Below, piece after piece: positions 18,052 to 29,732 of a stretch of 64,000 nt of DNA. Source of the DNA: Tissierellales bacterium (GTDB taxonomy: Bacteria > Bacillota > Clostridia > Tissierellales > Tissierellaceae); the NCBI GenBank assembly GCA_030146915.1, contig JASLAT010000008.1, forward strand, positions 20,619-84,618, in the 5' to 3' direction. How positions within the stretch are numbered: the stretch's first letter is position 1; each line of letters starts with the position of its first letter. The notes beneath the pieces are model-generated. The model searched no databases. It worked only from the letters and a program-made list of their open reading frames with translations, and was not told the origin of the DNA. Both the position numbers and the translations under genes were made by a program.

Positions 18052-18498
18052 ATGTGGTTATTAGTTTTATTAATTATTGTGTTAGATCAGCTTAGTAAAT
18101 TATGGGCATTTAAATATTTGAAAAATAATAATCCTATTATCATAATAAAAAGTTTTTTTGGATTAACTTATGTAGAAAATAGGGGAGCAGCTTTTGGGAT
18201 TTTACAGGATAAAAAACTCTTCTTTATAATAATAACAATATCAGTTGTAGGGTTCATACTAGTTTATTTTTATAAGAATTATAAGTTGATGTCAATATAT
18301 GAAAAGATATCTCTAACAATGATATTAGGAGGAGCTATAGGAAATTTTATTGATAGAATATTACGAAGTTATGTAATTGATTTTATAAGTTTTCAATTTG
18401 GAAATTATTATTTTCCTGTTTTTAATATAGCTGATATATTTATAGTTGTAGGAACAGTCTTGCTAATTTTACTAATTTTTATAGAGGAGTATATCTAG
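18052..18498 (+). CDS. lspA: Lipoprotein signal peptidase (signal peptidase II)
   Basis: 148 aa with four membrane spans. The conserved LspA motifs are visible: LDQLSK near residue 10, VENRGAAFGI near 42, the first catalytic Asp in GGAIGNFIDRI near 98, and the second in FNIADIFIVVG near 127. It cleaves prolipoproteins before the lipidated cysteine. AAGGAGG lies 7 bases before ATG. A lipoprotein encoded in this window (58753-59127) would be a substrate. Confidence 0.97.
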   Translation: MWLLVLLIIVLDQLSKLWAFKYLKNNNPIIIIKSFFGLTYVENRGAAFGILQDKKLFFIIITISVVGFILVYFYKNYKLMSIYEKISLTMILGGAIGNFIDRILRSYVIDFISFQFGNYYFPVFNIADIFIVVGTVLLILLIFIEEYI

Positions 18499-18506
18499 GA
18501 GGTAAA

Positions 18507-19954
<1,448 letters not shown>

Positions 19955-19973
<19 letters not shown>

Positions 19974-21724
19974 ATTTTATTTATAGTTTTTATATCTGAT
20001 GAAACAAATATTGTAGAAAAATCTTCATATATTACCAGGCCTGGTTTTGCTCCTTTAATTTTTTTAACATTTTTTCTTTCAGTGTAATCTATAGCTACAT
20101 TATTTGAGTTTCTAGCACTACTGTAGTATCCTGCTAAGCTAGCAGCTTCTTCTAAAGTTTTATTATCTACCTCTTGTCCACCTGATTTTATTATTACATG
20201 CGAACCAGGCATTTTTTGTATGTGAAGCCAAATATCTTCTCTACTGGACTGCTTGAAGGTTAACAAATCATTTTGTCTATTATTTTTACCAACAAAAATA
20301 TCAAATCCAGTTGAAGATTTGTAGTGATGAGGTTGAGATTGTTCATTAACTTTAGTTTTTTTCTTAGGTTTTTTTAAATAATTTTCTTTTATTAATTCGT
20401 CTTTTATTTCTTCAATATCTAAGGGATTATTAGAGTTATTTATACTAACTAAAATATTTTCCAGATAAAGAATTTCTTCTTTGGTCAAAGGTATTCCTCT
20501 TTTTAAAAGATTATAAGCATTCTTAAGTCTAGAATATTTTTTGTAATATGATTGTGCATTTGCTGCTGCTGATTTTTTGTTATCCAAAGGTATTGAAATT
20601 TCTTCTAAATTTTCATCATAAAAATTTTCTAAATTAACGATTTTGCTACCCTTTTCAATTCTATATATATTAGCTGATATTAAATCAGCATAAATTTTGT
20701 AAATATCCCTATTTTTAGCATCTTCAAATTCAATTTTTTGTTTTTTTAGTTTATTTTTAGCTCTTTGTAAATTATTATTTACTATTTTTTTAAGAGATTG
20801 AGCTCTTTGCCCTATTCGATCATGCAAGTCTTTTTTATAATAATAGGTATCTAAAAGATTAGAGATAGAATTATATTTTTCTTTTTGGCAACCTGTATAC
20901 TGTGATATATCCATCGAATGAAAAGCTTTGATTTTTTCGTTCAATTCATCATAAATAAGGTTTGGAGTATATTTTTTTGCCTTTATTTTTCCTATTAATT
21001 CTTCGAATCTTTTATAAAGAACTTCAAGTTCATCTGAAGATAAATCTCCTAGTTCTTTATTATTATTTATATTTGATTTAAAACATATTTCTCTTGCAAT
21101 TAAGGGACTAAGACCTAAAAAATTTGTGTAGATCCATTTAAAAACTTTTATACTTTTATCAGAAGATTTAAACATAGCGTGGAAGTCTACTTTGCTAATA
21201 TCTAGGGGATTTAATTTATCTTGTAGCGGGGGAAGATTATAATCTATTCCTGGAAAGATTTGCCTTACACTACTCATATCCTCAGAAACCCTAGTTATAG
21301 AATCAATAATTTTATTAGTTCCTTTGTCTATTAGAATTATATTACTATGTCTTCCCATAATCTCTACAACAATTCTCTTTTCGTTTTCAAAACCTAGTTC
21401 GTCTCGTGATTCTATGTCAATAAAAATAATTCTATCCATTAAAAACTGATCAATACTTATAATTCTAGAACCTTGTAAATGTTTTCTTAATATCATACAA
21501 AACATAGGAGGTTCTTGGGGATTTTTTTTGACCCTCTCTGTCAAGTATAGTCTCGGATTGTTGCTAGAAGCAGAAATTAATAAAATATGATTTTCTCCAT
21601 TATTTCGTAAGTGTATATATAGTTCATCGGATTCAGGTTGATATATTTTATCAATTCTTCCGCCTTGAAGCTTTTCGTTTAATTCATCCATAATAGAACG
21701 TGCTACTATTCCATCAAATGCCAT
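19955..21724 (-). CDS. rqcH: RqcH (NFACT family, Rqc2 homologue), ribosome quality control
   Basis: 589 aa. N-terminal NFACT-N domain from residue 1, coiled-coil middle (about 290-430), and C-terminal NFACT-R domain (DIWLHIQKMPGSHVII near 496-511). Residues 97-98 are Asp-Arg (FLMDRII), the positions essential for alanine-tail synthesis in B. subtilis RqcH. It binds stalled 50S-peptidyl-tRNA and recruits tRNA-Ala to add C-terminal alanine tails. Older databases call it fibronectin-binding protein FbpA. AGGAGG lies six bases before the ATG; a TGATATAAT promoter lies upstream. Confidence 0.95.
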
Positions 21725-21759
21725 AATTATTACCTCCTAGTAAATTAGCTTGATACAAT

Positions 21760-21768
21760 ATTATATCA
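21760..21768 (-). promoter_or_regulatory. Extended -10 promoter for rqcH
   Basis: On the minus strand the sequence reads TGATATAAT (complement of 21760-21768), about 40 bases upstream of the rqcH start. No good -35 seen. Confidence 0.45.
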
Positions 21769-21796
21769 GTAAAAGGCTATATAAATCAAAAAAATA

Positions 21797-21826
21797 TTAA
21801 GAAAATGCAACAAAGTATGGTAAAAT
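21797..21826 (+). promoter_or_regulatory. Candidate promoter for the yicC operon
   Basis: TTAAGA (21797-21802) and TAAAAT (21821-21826) with an 18-base spacer, and TG at 21818-21819 giving a partly extended -10. It is 40 bases upstream of yicC, divergent from the rqcH promoter. Confidence 0.4.
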
Positions 21827-21866
21827 AATAGTGCAGCCAATATAATATAAAGATAGAGGTGAGAAA

Positions 21867-22748
21867 ATGTTAAAAAGTATGACTGGTTTTGGACGAGGGG
21901 AATATTTAGGTGATAATTATCAATTTAAAGTTGAAATTAAAGCAGTTAATCACAGATATCAAGAGTTTGTAATTAGAATGCCTAAGTATATGAACTTTTT
22001 AGAAGAAAGGATAAGAAAAAAAGTTAAAGAATACATAGCTAGAGGAAAAATAGACATATACATATATTTAGACTATTTAAATGATAGTTCACTAGTAATC
22101 GATGTAGATTATCCTTTAGCTAAGAAAACATATGATGCATTATCTGGTCTTAATAAAAAATTAGGAATAAAAAATACTGTGGATATTGATGACTTGACCT
22201 CTATTGTAGATGTAATTACAATAGAGAGAAAAATTGAAGATGAAGAAAATCTATGGAGCGAACTTGAAAAAGCTTTAGAAATAGCATTAATAGATATTGA
22301 TAGTATGAGGTCTATAGAAGGTCAAAATATGCAAGAAGATATGTTGAAACGAATAAACAAAATAGATAGTATATTGGAATCTATTGTAGAAAGAGTACCT
22401 TTAGTTGAAAAAGAATTTTTAAATAAATTGATAAAAAGGCTAGAGGAACTTGAAAATATTAAATTAAAAGTAGATGATAATAGACTTGAGATGGAGTTAG
22501 CTATATTTGCAGATAAATCTAATATAGATGAAGAAATAGTAAGATTAAAATCCCACCTTGATCAATATAGAGAGATAATGTCACAGGGTGGCAGCATAGG
22601 CAGAAAGCTAGATTTTTTAGTTCAAGAAATGAATAGAGAAGTGAATACTATTGGTTCCAAAACGGGTGATATTGTAATATCTAGAGCTGTAGTGGAAATA
22701 AAGGCTGAAATAGAAAAAATAAGAGAGCAAATTCAAAATGTTGAGTAA
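21867..22748 (+). CDS. yicC: YicC/YloC-family endoribonuclease
   Basis: 293 aa, cytosolic. Starts with the family hallmark [12 protein letters not shown] and contains the KAVNHRY segment near 24-30; the C-terminal DUF1732 region ends [20 protein letters not shown]. coli YicC is an endoribonuclease that affects RyhB RNA and B. subtilis YloC occupies the same genomic place. AGAGGTGAG lies before the ATG. It opens the conserved yicC-remA-gmk-rpoZ-coaBC-priA-def-fmt cluster. Confidence 0.92.
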   Translation: MLKSMTGFGRGEYLGDNYQFKVEIKAVNHRYQEFVIRMPKYMNFLEERIRKKVKEYIARGKIDIYIYLDYLNDSSLVIDVDYPLAKKTYDALSGLNKKLGIKNTVDIDDLTSIVDVITIERKIEDEENLWSELEKALEIALIDIDSMRSIEGQNMQEDMLKRINKIDSILESIVERVPLVEKEFLNKLIKRLEELENIKLKVDDNRLEMELAIFADKSNIDEEIVRLKSHLDQYREIMSQGGSIGRKLDFLVQEMNREVNTIGSKTGDIVISRAVVEIKAEIEKIREQIQNVE

Positions 22749-22762
22749 AATGGGAGGTTATT

Positions 22763-23005
22763 ATGTCTAATAAACTTATTAATATAGGATTTGGTAACGG
22801 AGTATCTTTTTCTAGAGTTGTAGCTATTATTAGTCCCGACTCTGCTCCAGTAAAAAGATTGGTTCAAGAGGCAAAAAAAAGAGGCCAAGCAATAGATGCA
22901 ACCTACGGTAGAAAAACCAGGACAGTTATAATAATTGATAGTGGGCATATAGTATTAAGTGCACTACATACTGAAACCATTTGTAATAGGACTAATAATA
23001 TGTAG
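22763..23005 (+). CDS. remA: RemA-family DNA-binding regulator (DUF370)
   Basis: 80 aa, close to the usual 85-90. The sequence [27 protein letters not shown] near 7-33 and the [21 protein letters not shown] region are typical of RemA/YlzA. In B. subtilis RemA forms ring-like oligomers that bind DNA and activate biofilm-matrix operons; its role in non-matrix anaerobes is not established. It lies between yicC and gmk, as in Bacillus. Confidence 0.92.
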   Translation: MSNKLINIGFGNGVSFSRVVAIISPDSAPVKRLVQEAKKRGQAIDATYGRKTRTVIIIDSGHIVLSALHTETICNRTNNM

Positions 23006-23029
23006 TAGCTAAGAAATAGAGGTGATTTT

Positions 23030-23641
23030 ATGAAGAAAGGGTTTTTATTGTTAATATCAGGGCCATCGGGAGTAGGAAAAGGAACTTTATGTAACTTACT
23101 TTTAGAAAAAAATAAAGATATGATATTTTCGATATCTGCAACAACTAGGAGACCTAGAGAAGGTGAAGTAGATGGGGTTAATTATAACTTTATAAGTGAA
23201 GAGCATTTTAAAAAAATGATTGAAAATGATGAGTTTTTAGAGTATGCTCATGTTCATACTAATTACTATGGTACCCCTAAAAAGACTGTTTATGAGGGAA
23301 TTGAATCGGGGAAAATAGTATTATTAGAAATAGATGTTCAGGGTGCATTACAGGTTAAGAAAAATCATCCAGAACTTGTAAGTATATTCATACTTCCACC
23401 ATCTATGAAAGAACTAAAAAAACGTTTAGAAGATAGGGGAACAGAAACACAAGAGGAGTTAAATAAGAGAATAGAAAATGCTTATAAAGAGATTGATATT
23501 TTAAATGAATATGAATACTTTATTATAAATGATAATTTAGAAAATGCACTTGAAGATTTAGAAGCAATAATATTTTCTGAAAGACAGAAAATAGTTAGGC
23601 AAGAAAAATTAAAAGAAAGATATTTAAGGGAGGAATTATAA
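23030..23641 (+). CDS. gmk: Guanylate kinase
   Basis: 203 aa P-loop kinase. Walker A is SGPSGVGKGT (residues 10-19), followed by the GMP-binding TTRRPREGEVDGVNY segment near 38-52. It phosphorylates GMP to GDP and is a target of (p)ppGpp inhibition in Firmicutes, relevant as the window also encodes Rel. AGAGGTGATTTT lies upstream. The last base of its stop is the first base of the rpoZ ATG. Confidence 0.98.
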   Translation: MKKGFLLLISGPSGVGKGTLCNLLLEKNKDMIFSISATTRRPREGEVDGVNYNFISEEHFKKMIENDEFLEYAHVHTNYYGTPKKTVYEGIESGKIVLLEIDVQGALQVKKNHPELVSIFILPPSMKELKKRLEDRGTETQEELNKRIENAYKEIDILNEYEYFIINDNLENALEDLEAIIFSERQKIVRQEKLKERYLREEL

Positions 23642-23835
23642 TGTTAAATCCATCATTTAGAGAGTTAAATGAAAAAGGTGACAGTAGATATACATTAGCT
23701 ATTTTAGTAGCAAAGAGGGCAAGAAAGTTAGTAGATGGTTCAAAGCCATTAGTTGAAACTGATTCTAAAAAACCAGTTAGTATTGCATTAGAAGAAGTAT
23801 TAGCGGGAGAAATAACTTACGAAAGAAAAGAATAG
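23641..23835 (+). CDS. rpoZ: RNA polymerase omega subunit
   Basis: 64 aa, a short omega as is common in Firmicutes. Contains GDSRYTLAILVAKRARKL near 12-29, the conserved omega helix. It stabilises beta-prime and helps core assembly. It overlaps gmk by one base and is followed after 13 bases by coaBC. Confidence 0.94.
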   Translation: MLNPSFRELNEKGDSRYTLAILVAKRARKLVDGSKPLVETDSKKPVSIALEEVLAGEITYERKE

Positions 23836-23848
23836 TTAGGAGAGTAAT

Positions 23849-25054
23849 ATGTTAAAAGGTAAAACTATAGTTGTAGGTGTAACAGGCGGAATAGCTATTT
23901 ATAAAACCTTAGACTTAATAAGTAGATTAAATAAAGAAAATGCTAATATAGAGGTTATAATGACTGATAGTGCTAAAGAGTTTATAAACCCAATAACATT
24001 TCAAACAATGTCTAATAATCCTGTTCATCATAAAATGTTTAGTGATATAACTAATTATGATGTTGAACATATTTCTTTAGCAAAAAAAGCAGATTTAATT
24101 GTGCTTGCTCCGGCAACTGCTAATACTATTGGTAAAATAGCAAATGGATTAGCAGATAACTTACTAACGACAGTTGTTATGGCCAGTAAGGCAAAAGTTT
24201 TAATAGCACCTGCAATGAATACACAAATGTATATTAATCCCTTAGTCCAGGAAAACATGAAAAAACTTGAAAATATGGGATATGATTTTATAAATCCTAC
24301 ATCTGGATTATTAGCATGTGGGGATGTGGGTCAAGGAAAAATGTCTGAGCCAATAGATATACTTGAAAAAATAAAAACTTATTTTCATAAAAAAGATTTA
24401 AATGGAAAGAAGGTTATTGTTACTGCAGGACCTACAGTAGAAGATATAGATCCTGTTAGATATATTACAAATAGATCTAGCGGTAAAATGGGTTATAATA
24501 TAGCTAAAAAAGCTGCAAATAGAGGTGCAGAAGTTATATTAATAAGTGGACCTAGTAGATTAGAGGCTCCAGAGGGTGTGAAACTTGTAAATGTAAGAAG
24601 TACTAAAGATATGTTTGACGCACTAGGAGAAGAATTTGATGATGCTGATATTTTAATAAAAGCAGCTGCTCCTTCTGATTTTAAACCTAAGAAAAGATTT
24701 AAAGACAAAATAAAAAAGGAAGATGATGAAGAAACCTTCATTATTGAATATGTTAAAAATCCTGATATTCTTGCTCATTATGGCAATAAAAAGAATAAAC
24801 AAGTGGTTATTGGATTTGCTGCAGAAACTAATAATTTAGTATCAAATGCAAAGAAAAAAATAAAGAAAAAGAATCTCGATCTAATAATTGCCAATGATGT
24901 AAGTAAAGAGGGAGCTGGATTTGATGGGGATACCAACATAGTTTCAATAATAGATAATAATGGCAAGATAGAGGAGTACTCTCTAATGGCTAAGTCTGAC
25001 TTAGCAGATATAATTTTAGATAAAGCTATTGATATTGCAAAACTTAAAAGTTAG
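23849..25054 (+). CDS. coaBC: Bifunctional phosphopantothenoylcysteine decarboxylase / synthetase
   Basis: 401 aa. The N-terminal flavoprotein CoaC part starts VGVTGGIAIYK and holds LAPATANTIGKIANGLADN near 90, APAMNTQMY near 118 and the substrate flap ACGDVGQGKM near 156-165. The C-terminal CoaB part begins near residue 185 (VIVTAGPTVEDIDPVRYITN). It forms 4'-phosphopantetheine from phosphopantothenate and cysteine in CoA synthesis; coaD, which acts next, is also in this window. The stop lies inside a 15-bp inverted repeat. Confidence 0.97.
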   Translation: MLKGKTIVVGVTGGIAIYKTLDLISRLNKENANIEVIMTDSAKEFINPITFQTMSNNPVHHKMFSDITNYDVEHISLAKKADLIVLAPATANTIGKIANGLADNLLTTVVMASKAKVLIAPAMNTQMYINPLVQENMKKLENMGYDFINPTSGLLACGDVGQGKMSEPIDILEKIKTYFHKKDLNGKKVIVTAGPTVEDIDPVRYITNRSSGKMGYNIAKKAANRGAEVILISGPSRLEAPEGVKLVNVRSTKDMFDALGEEFDDADILIKAAAPSDFKPKKRFKDKIKKEDDEETFIIEYVKNPDILAHYGNKKNKQVVIGFAAETNNLVSNAKKKIKKKNLDLIIANDVSKEGAGFDGDTNIVSIIDNNGKIEEYSLMAKSDLADIILDKAIDIAKLKS

Positions 25055-25075
25055 ATTTTATCTAACTTTTAAGTT
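25041..25075 (+). repeat. 15-bp perfect inverted repeat over the coaBC stop
   Basis: The stem of 25041-25055 is exactly complementary to 25061-25075 with a 5-base loop. The coaBC stop (25052-25054) is inside the left arm and priA starts 16 bases after the right arm. No T-run follows, so simple termination is doubtful; mRNA stabilisation or partial attenuation before priA are alternatives. Confidence 0.7.
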
Positions 25076-25090
25076 ATAAAGGATGATGTA

Positions 25091-27553
25091 ATGAAAATTA
25101 AATATGCACACGTGATAATCGATAATAAATCGTTAGCAACTAATAGACTGTACACATATAAAATAAATAAGGATCTTTTAGACAATATTCAGGTAGGTAT
25201 GAGAGTTATTATTCCATTCGGAAAAGGAAATAAAAATATAAAAGCTTTAGTTGTGAATATATTTGATGAATTCAAAGGAAATTATAAGTTAAAAGAAATA
25301 ATAGACATACTAGATGATAGGCCTATAATATCTAAGGATATGATTGAACTTAGTAAATGGATAAGTAAAACTTATTTATCTTCTTATTTAGATGCCTTAA
25401 ATCTGGTATTACCACCAGGTAATTTTAAAGAGATAGAAACTTATGTATCTTTGTTAAAAAAGCCTGGTGATTTTTTGGATAAAGACATAAATAAGATATT
25501 ATCATATCTGAGTACTAAAGAGAAAATAAAATTATCAGAATTAAAAAAAGAACTTAAAATAAAAAATATTAACGAGCTTTTAAAATCTTTAAAAGATCAA
25601 GATTTTATAGATATAAGTATAGAAGTAGAAACATCTATAAAAAGGAAAAAAGAAAAAAGAATAAAAATAAAAGAAAACTTAAAGTTTGAAAATGCCATAA
25701 AAAAAATTAACAAAATAGCTGTAAAACAGATAGAGGTTTTAAAATATATATATGAAATAAAAGATATTAGCTTTAAAGCTTTACTTAAAAATCTCAATGT
25801 AAGTAATGGGCCAGTAGATGAATTAGAAAAAAAGGGCTTGATAGATACTTATTATAAAGAGATAGATAGGATGAATATCAATGAGGATATAAAAACTTAT
25901 GCAAAGCATAAGCTTAATAAAGAACAACAAATAGCTTTTAATAGAATATTGGAGAGCCATAAATCTAAATTTGGTGAAAAGAAGCATTTACTTATGGGAA
26001 TAACCGGTAGTGGTAAGACAGAAATATATCTTCAATTAGTGGAAGAAATGATAAAAGAAGGAAAAGATTCAATTATACTAGTACCCGAAATTTCTTTAAC
26101 GCCACAGACTATTGAACGTTTTGTTGGCAGATTTAAAGATGATGTAGCTGTTCTACACAGCAAATTATCTTATGGTGAAAGATTTGATCAATGGAGAAAA
26201 ATAAAAGAAGGTAAGGTAAAGATTGCGGTAGGTGCAAGGTCTGGTATTTTTGCACCATTTAATAATTTGGGCTTAATAATAATAGATGAAGAACATGAAG
26301 ATAGCTATAAATCTTCTCAAAATCCCAAGTACGATACGATTAAAGTTGCCGAAAAAAGAATTGAGATGGAGGGTGGAAGTCTAGTTTTAGGAACAGCAAC
26401 ACCATCTATAGACTCATACTATCAAAGTAAATTGGGTAATTATAAATTATCAGTCTTAGAAACTAGGGCTAATAATTCTAAACTACCTGAAATAGAATTA
26501 GTTGATATGCGAGAGGAACTAAATGAAGGTAACAGGAGTATTTTTAGTAATAGTTTATATTATGCAATTGCAGAGAATCTTAGAAATAAGAAACAAACAA
26601 TTTTATTTTTAAATAGAAGAGGATTCTCTTCTTTTGTATCTTGCAGAAGCTGTGGCTATGTTATAAAATGTAGTGATTGTGAGGTTTCTATGACTTATCA
26701 CAAAAATTTATCTAGACTAAAATGTCATTATTGTGGTAAAACTGAAATTTATCCTAAGGTGTGTCCTAATTGTTCAAGCTCTTATATTAAAGATTTTGGA
26801 ATAGGTACTCAGCAGGTAGAGTACATCTCTAAACAAGTTTTTCCAAAGGCTAATATCGTAAGAGTAGATACAGATACTATGAATCGAAAAGGTAGTTATG
26901 ATAAAATGTTTAAAGAGATGAATAATGGAAAGATTGATATTTTAATTGGTACACAAATGATATCTAAAGGATTAGATTTTAAAAATGTTAATTTAGTAGG
27001 TATTATAGCTGCGGATACTAGTCTAAATTTACCAGATTATAAATCTTCGGAAAAGACTTTTCAACTTATAACACAAGTTGCAGGAAGAACTGGTAGAGGT
27101 GAAGAAGATGGTAGAGTTATATTACAAACTTATAATCCAGATCATTATAGTATACAGAGTGCTAAGAGCTATAGTTATGAAGATTTTTATAATACAGAGA
27201 TAAAACTACGTAAAGAGTTTAATTATCCACCTTTTATCAATATAGTAAGTATTCTAGTTTATGGTAAAGAAAATAGTGAGGTAATGAAAGTTTCTTATCA
27301 GATTGGTGAACTTATTAAAACAAGGTATAAAGGGGTAATAGATTATAATGAAGACTTTATTTTAGGTCCGTACCCAGCGCCACTAGAAAAAATTAAAAGA
27401 AATTTTAGATGGCAAATATTAATTAAAGCTACGGATGTAAGTTTTTTAAATGTAAAGGATATAATAGAAGATATAATTTTACAAAACAAATTTAATCTAT
27501 CCTTAAATAAAGTAAAAATAAGTATAGATGTAAATCCAAATTCAATATTATAA
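25091..27553 (+). CDS. priA: Primosomal replication restart helicase PriA
   Basis: 820 aa. N-terminal DNA-binding domain, Walker [10 protein letters not shown] near 303, DEEH box near 400, two zinc-binding clusters with eight cysteines near 518-556 (CRSCGY, CSDC, CHYC, CPNC), and helicase C-terminal motifs ([20 protein letters not shown]). It reloads the replisome at stalled or repaired forks. It is longer than average mostly through a charged insert at about 150-230. It is the sixth gene of the yicC cluster. Confidence 0.97.
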   Translation: MKIKYAHVIIDNKSLATNRLYTYKINKDLLDNIQVGMRVIIPFGKGNKNIKALVVNIFDEFKGNYKLKEIIDILDDRPIISKDMIELSKWISKTYLSSYLDALNLVLPPGNFKEIETYVSLLKKPGDFLDKDINKILSYLSTKEKIKLSELKKELKIKNINELLKSLKDQDFIDISIEVETSIKRKKEKRIKIKENLKFENAIKKINKIAVKQIEVLKYIYEIKDISFKALLKNLNVSNGPVDELEKKGLIDTYYKEIDRMNINEDIKTYAKHKLNKEQQIAFNRILESHKSKFGEKKHLLMGITGSGKTEIYLQLVEEMIKEGKDSIILVPEISLTPQTIERFVGRFKDDVAVLHSKLSYGERFDQWRKIKEGKVKIAVGARSGIFAPFNNLGLIIIDEEHEDSYKSSQNPKYDTIKVAEKRIEMEGGSLVLGTATPSIDSYYQSKLGNYKLSVLETRANNSKLPEIELVDMREELNEGNRSIFSNSLYYAIAENLRNKKQTILFLNRRGFSSFVSCRSCGYVIKCSDCEVSMTYHKNLSRLKCHYCGKTEIYPKVCPNCSSSYIKDFGIGTQQVEYISKQVFPKANIVRVDTDTMNRKGSYDKMFKEMNNGKIDILIGTQMISKGLDFKNVNLVGIIAADTSLNLPDYKSSEKTFQLITQVAGRTGRGEEDGRVILQTYNPDHYSIQSAKSYSYEDFYNTEIKLRKEFNYPPFINIVSILVYGKENSEVMKVSYQIGELIKTRYKGVIDYNEDFILGPYPAPLEKIKRNFRWQILIKATDVSFLNVKDIIEDIILQNKFNLSLNKVKISIDVNPNSIL

Positions 27554-27570
27554 TTAGGGAGGAGAAAAAA

Positions 27571-28038
27571 ATGGCAATAAGACAATTAAGATATGATGGT
27601 GATCCGCTATTAAGAAAAAAATCAAGGGAAGTAGAAAAAATAGATGATAGAATTAAAGAATTACTAGATGATATGTTAGAAACTATGTATCATGAAGAAG
27701 GGGTTGGATTAGCAGCTCCCCAAGTAGGTATATTAAGGAGAGTAATTGTTATAGATGATGGAAATGGTCCAATAAAAATGATTAATCCAGAAATAATAGA
27801 AAAAGATGGGGAGGTATCTGGAGTTGAAGGATGTCTTTCTGTTCCTAATAGAAATGGATATGTAAATAGACCATATACTATTAAAGTTAAGTATCAAGAT
27901 GAGAATGGAAAAAATATGTCGATGGAGGCTAGGGGATTATTAGCTAGAATAATATGTCATGAAGTAGATCATTTAGATGGTATATTATATATAGATAAGA
28001 TGACAGAGGAGATATTCTTAGAGGAGGAAGGTAATTAA
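27571..28038 (+). CDS. def: Peptide deformylase
   Basis: 155 aa. All three metal-site motifs are intact: GVGLAAPQ near 46, EGCLS near 90 and HEVDHLDG near 130. It removes the N-formyl group from nascent proteins. Its stop shares its last base with the ATG of fmt, the enzyme that adds the formyl group to Met-tRNA, a conserved pair. Confidence 0.98.
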   Translation: MAIRQLRYDGDPLLRKKSREVEKIDDRIKELLDDMLETMYHEEGVGLAAPQVGILRRVIVIDDGNGPIKMINPEIIEKDGEVSGVEGCLSVPNRNGYVNRPYTIKVKYQDENGKNMSMEARGLLARIICHEVDHLDGILYIDKMTEEIFLEEEGN

Positions 28039-28967
28039 TGAATATAGTATTTATGGGTACTCCTGAATTTGCTGTACCAAGTCTTGTATCCTTATATGAG
28101 GAAGGCTATGATATAGATTTGGTTATTACTCAGCAAGATAGAAGAAGGGGGAGAGGAAAGAAACTACAACCTACAGATGTTAAGAAAAAAGCATTAGAAT
28201 TAGGTCTATCTGTATATCAACCTGAAAATGTTAACTCAAAAGAATCAGTAGAGAAAATAAAATCCTTGAAACCTGATTTTATAGTTGTAGCTGCCTATGG
28301 ACAAATAATTAGAAAAGATATATTAGCTATACCTAAATACGATATTATAAATGTTCATGCTTCGCTTTTACCGAAATATAGAGGAGCAGCACCTATAAAT
28401 TGGGCAATAGTTAATGGAGAAAAAGAGACAGGTATAACTATAATGGAAATACAAGAAGGGTTAGATACAGGAGATATGATACTTCAAGAATCCTTTAAAA
28501 TAAAAGAAGATGATGATGCTTCAAAAGTTCATGATAGATTAGCAAAATTAGGTGGCAAGTTAATAAAAGAAGCTATAGTTGGGATTGTAGATGGCAGCTT
28601 AAATAGAAAAAAACAAAATGATAATGAATCTTCTTATGCCCCTATGTTGAGCAAGGAAAGTGGAAGGATAGACTGGAATAAGAGTTCAGTTGAAATAAGA
28701 AATCTAATTAGAGGATTTAAACCTTGGCCATCAGCTTTTACAGATTACAAGGGTGATATGATGAAAATACATTGGGCAGAAATTTCAGATTTAAATTTAG
28801 ATGGTAAACCAGGTGAAATAGTAAAAGTTGACAAGGAATCTATTTATGTAAAAACTGGCGATGGTGTGTTGAGACTAGTAGAGATACAAATGCCAGGAAA
28901 TCGTAAAATGTTAACATCTCAATATTTGTTAGGTAATAATATTGAAGAAAAAACTATATTAATATAG
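28038..28967 (+). CDS. fmt: Methionyl-tRNA formyltransferase
   Basis: 309 aa. N-terminal [16 protein letters not shown], the catalytic-region SLLPKYRGAAPINWAI near 110 and the C-terminal OB domain starting near 205. It formylates initiator Met-tRNA with 10-formyl-THF. It overlaps def by one base. Translation initiation in this organism is formylation-dependent, which is relevant to the unusual ATT starts noted below. Confidence 0.98.
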   Translation: MNIVFMGTPEFAVPSLVSLYEEGYDIDLVITQQDRRRGRGKKLQPTDVKKKALELGLSVYQPENVNSKESVEKIKSLKPDFIVVAAYGQIIRKDILAIPKYDIINVHASLLPKYRGAAPINWAIVNGEKETGITIMEIQEGLDTGDMILQESFKIKEDDDASKVHDRLAKLGGKLIKEAIVGIVDGSLNRKKQNDNESSYAPMLSKESGRIDWNKSSVEIRNLIRGFKPWPSAFTDYKGDMMKIHWAEISDLNLDGKPGEIVKVDKESIYVKTGDGVLRLVEIQMPGNRKMLTSQYLLGNNIEEKTILI

Positions 28968-28984
28968 TTAGGAGATGATTGAAG

Positions 28985-29686
28985 ATGAGAGGTCTTTATT
29001 ATGGAGCGGAGTATTATAGCTCGTGGATAATGTTTGTTCTTCCGGCTATGCTTTTGGCTCTTTATGCTCAGGCAACAATCAAAAAAAGATACTATCAATA
29101 CAGTAAAATCTCTAGCAAAACTGGATATACTGGTGCTGGAGTAGCAAGGTTAATTTTAGATAGAAATGGTTTAGAGCATGTACAAATACAAAGAGCTAGA
29201 GGGGAACTATCAGATCATTATGATCCTAGAACAAAAGTTATAAGATTATCAGAAGGAGTTTTTGACAGTAGTAGTATAGCTGCATTAGGCATAGCTGCAC
29301 ACGAAGTAGGCCATGCTATACAAGATGGTACAGACTACACTTTCTTAAGGTTTAGAAATGCTATAGCTCCTTTAGCAAGTATAGGATCTAACTTAGTTTG
29401 GACTCTTATATTCTTAGGTTTTATAATTAGTTCATTCTTTATAGAATTAGCTATTGTTTTATTCTTGGGTGTTGTTGTATTTCAAATAGTAACTCTACCA
29501 GTTGAAATAAATGCAAGTAGAAGAGCATTATATCAACTAGAAAATAACATTATTCCAAGTGATGAAATTAATGGAGTAAGGAAAGTTCTTAAAGCTGCAG
29601 CGTTAACGTATGTAGCAGCTACTCTAGTATCTATTGGAGAGCTTTTAAGAATTCTAGCTATTACTAATAATAGAAGGGATAGATAA
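28985..29686 (+). CDS. YugP-type zinc-dependent membrane metallopeptidase
   Basis: About 233 aa. An HEVGH zinc motif lies near residue 103 (AAHEVGHAIQD), with a hydrophobic N-terminal segment and two more spans near 130-175. This fits the Zn_peptidase_2 (YugP) family found adjacent to fmt and rsmB in Firmicutes. Substrate unknown. I place the start at ATG 28985; TTG 28979 is also possible but sits very close to AGGAG. Confidence 0.87.
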   Translation: MRGLYYGAEYYSSWIMFVLPAMLLALYAQATIKKRYYQYSKISSKTGYTGAGVARLILDRNGLEHVQIQRARGELSDHYDPRTKVIRLSEGVFDSSSIAALGIAAHEVGHAIQDGTDYTFLRFRNAIAPLASIGSNLVWTLIFLGFIISSFFIELAIVLFLGVVVFQIVTLPVEINASRRALYQLENNIIPSDEINGVRKVLKAAALTYVAATLVSIGELLRILAITNNRRDR

Positions 29687-29687
29687 G

Positions 29688-29714
29688 ATAGGGGAACTTC
29701 CCCTATTTTATTTT
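29688..29714 (+). terminator. Terminator after the YugP-type gene
   Basis: ATAGGGG (29688-29694) pairs with CCCCTAT (29700-29706) around a 5-base loop, followed by TTTATTTTAT. rsmB starts 19 bases later, so read-through into rsmB is possible. Confidence 0.75.
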
Positions 29715-29732
29715 ATATAAGGAGATGTTTTT

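Noticed and set aside
24055..24966. Minus-strand open frames within coaBC
   Set aside because: They lie antisense to a full-length enzyme with intact motifs.
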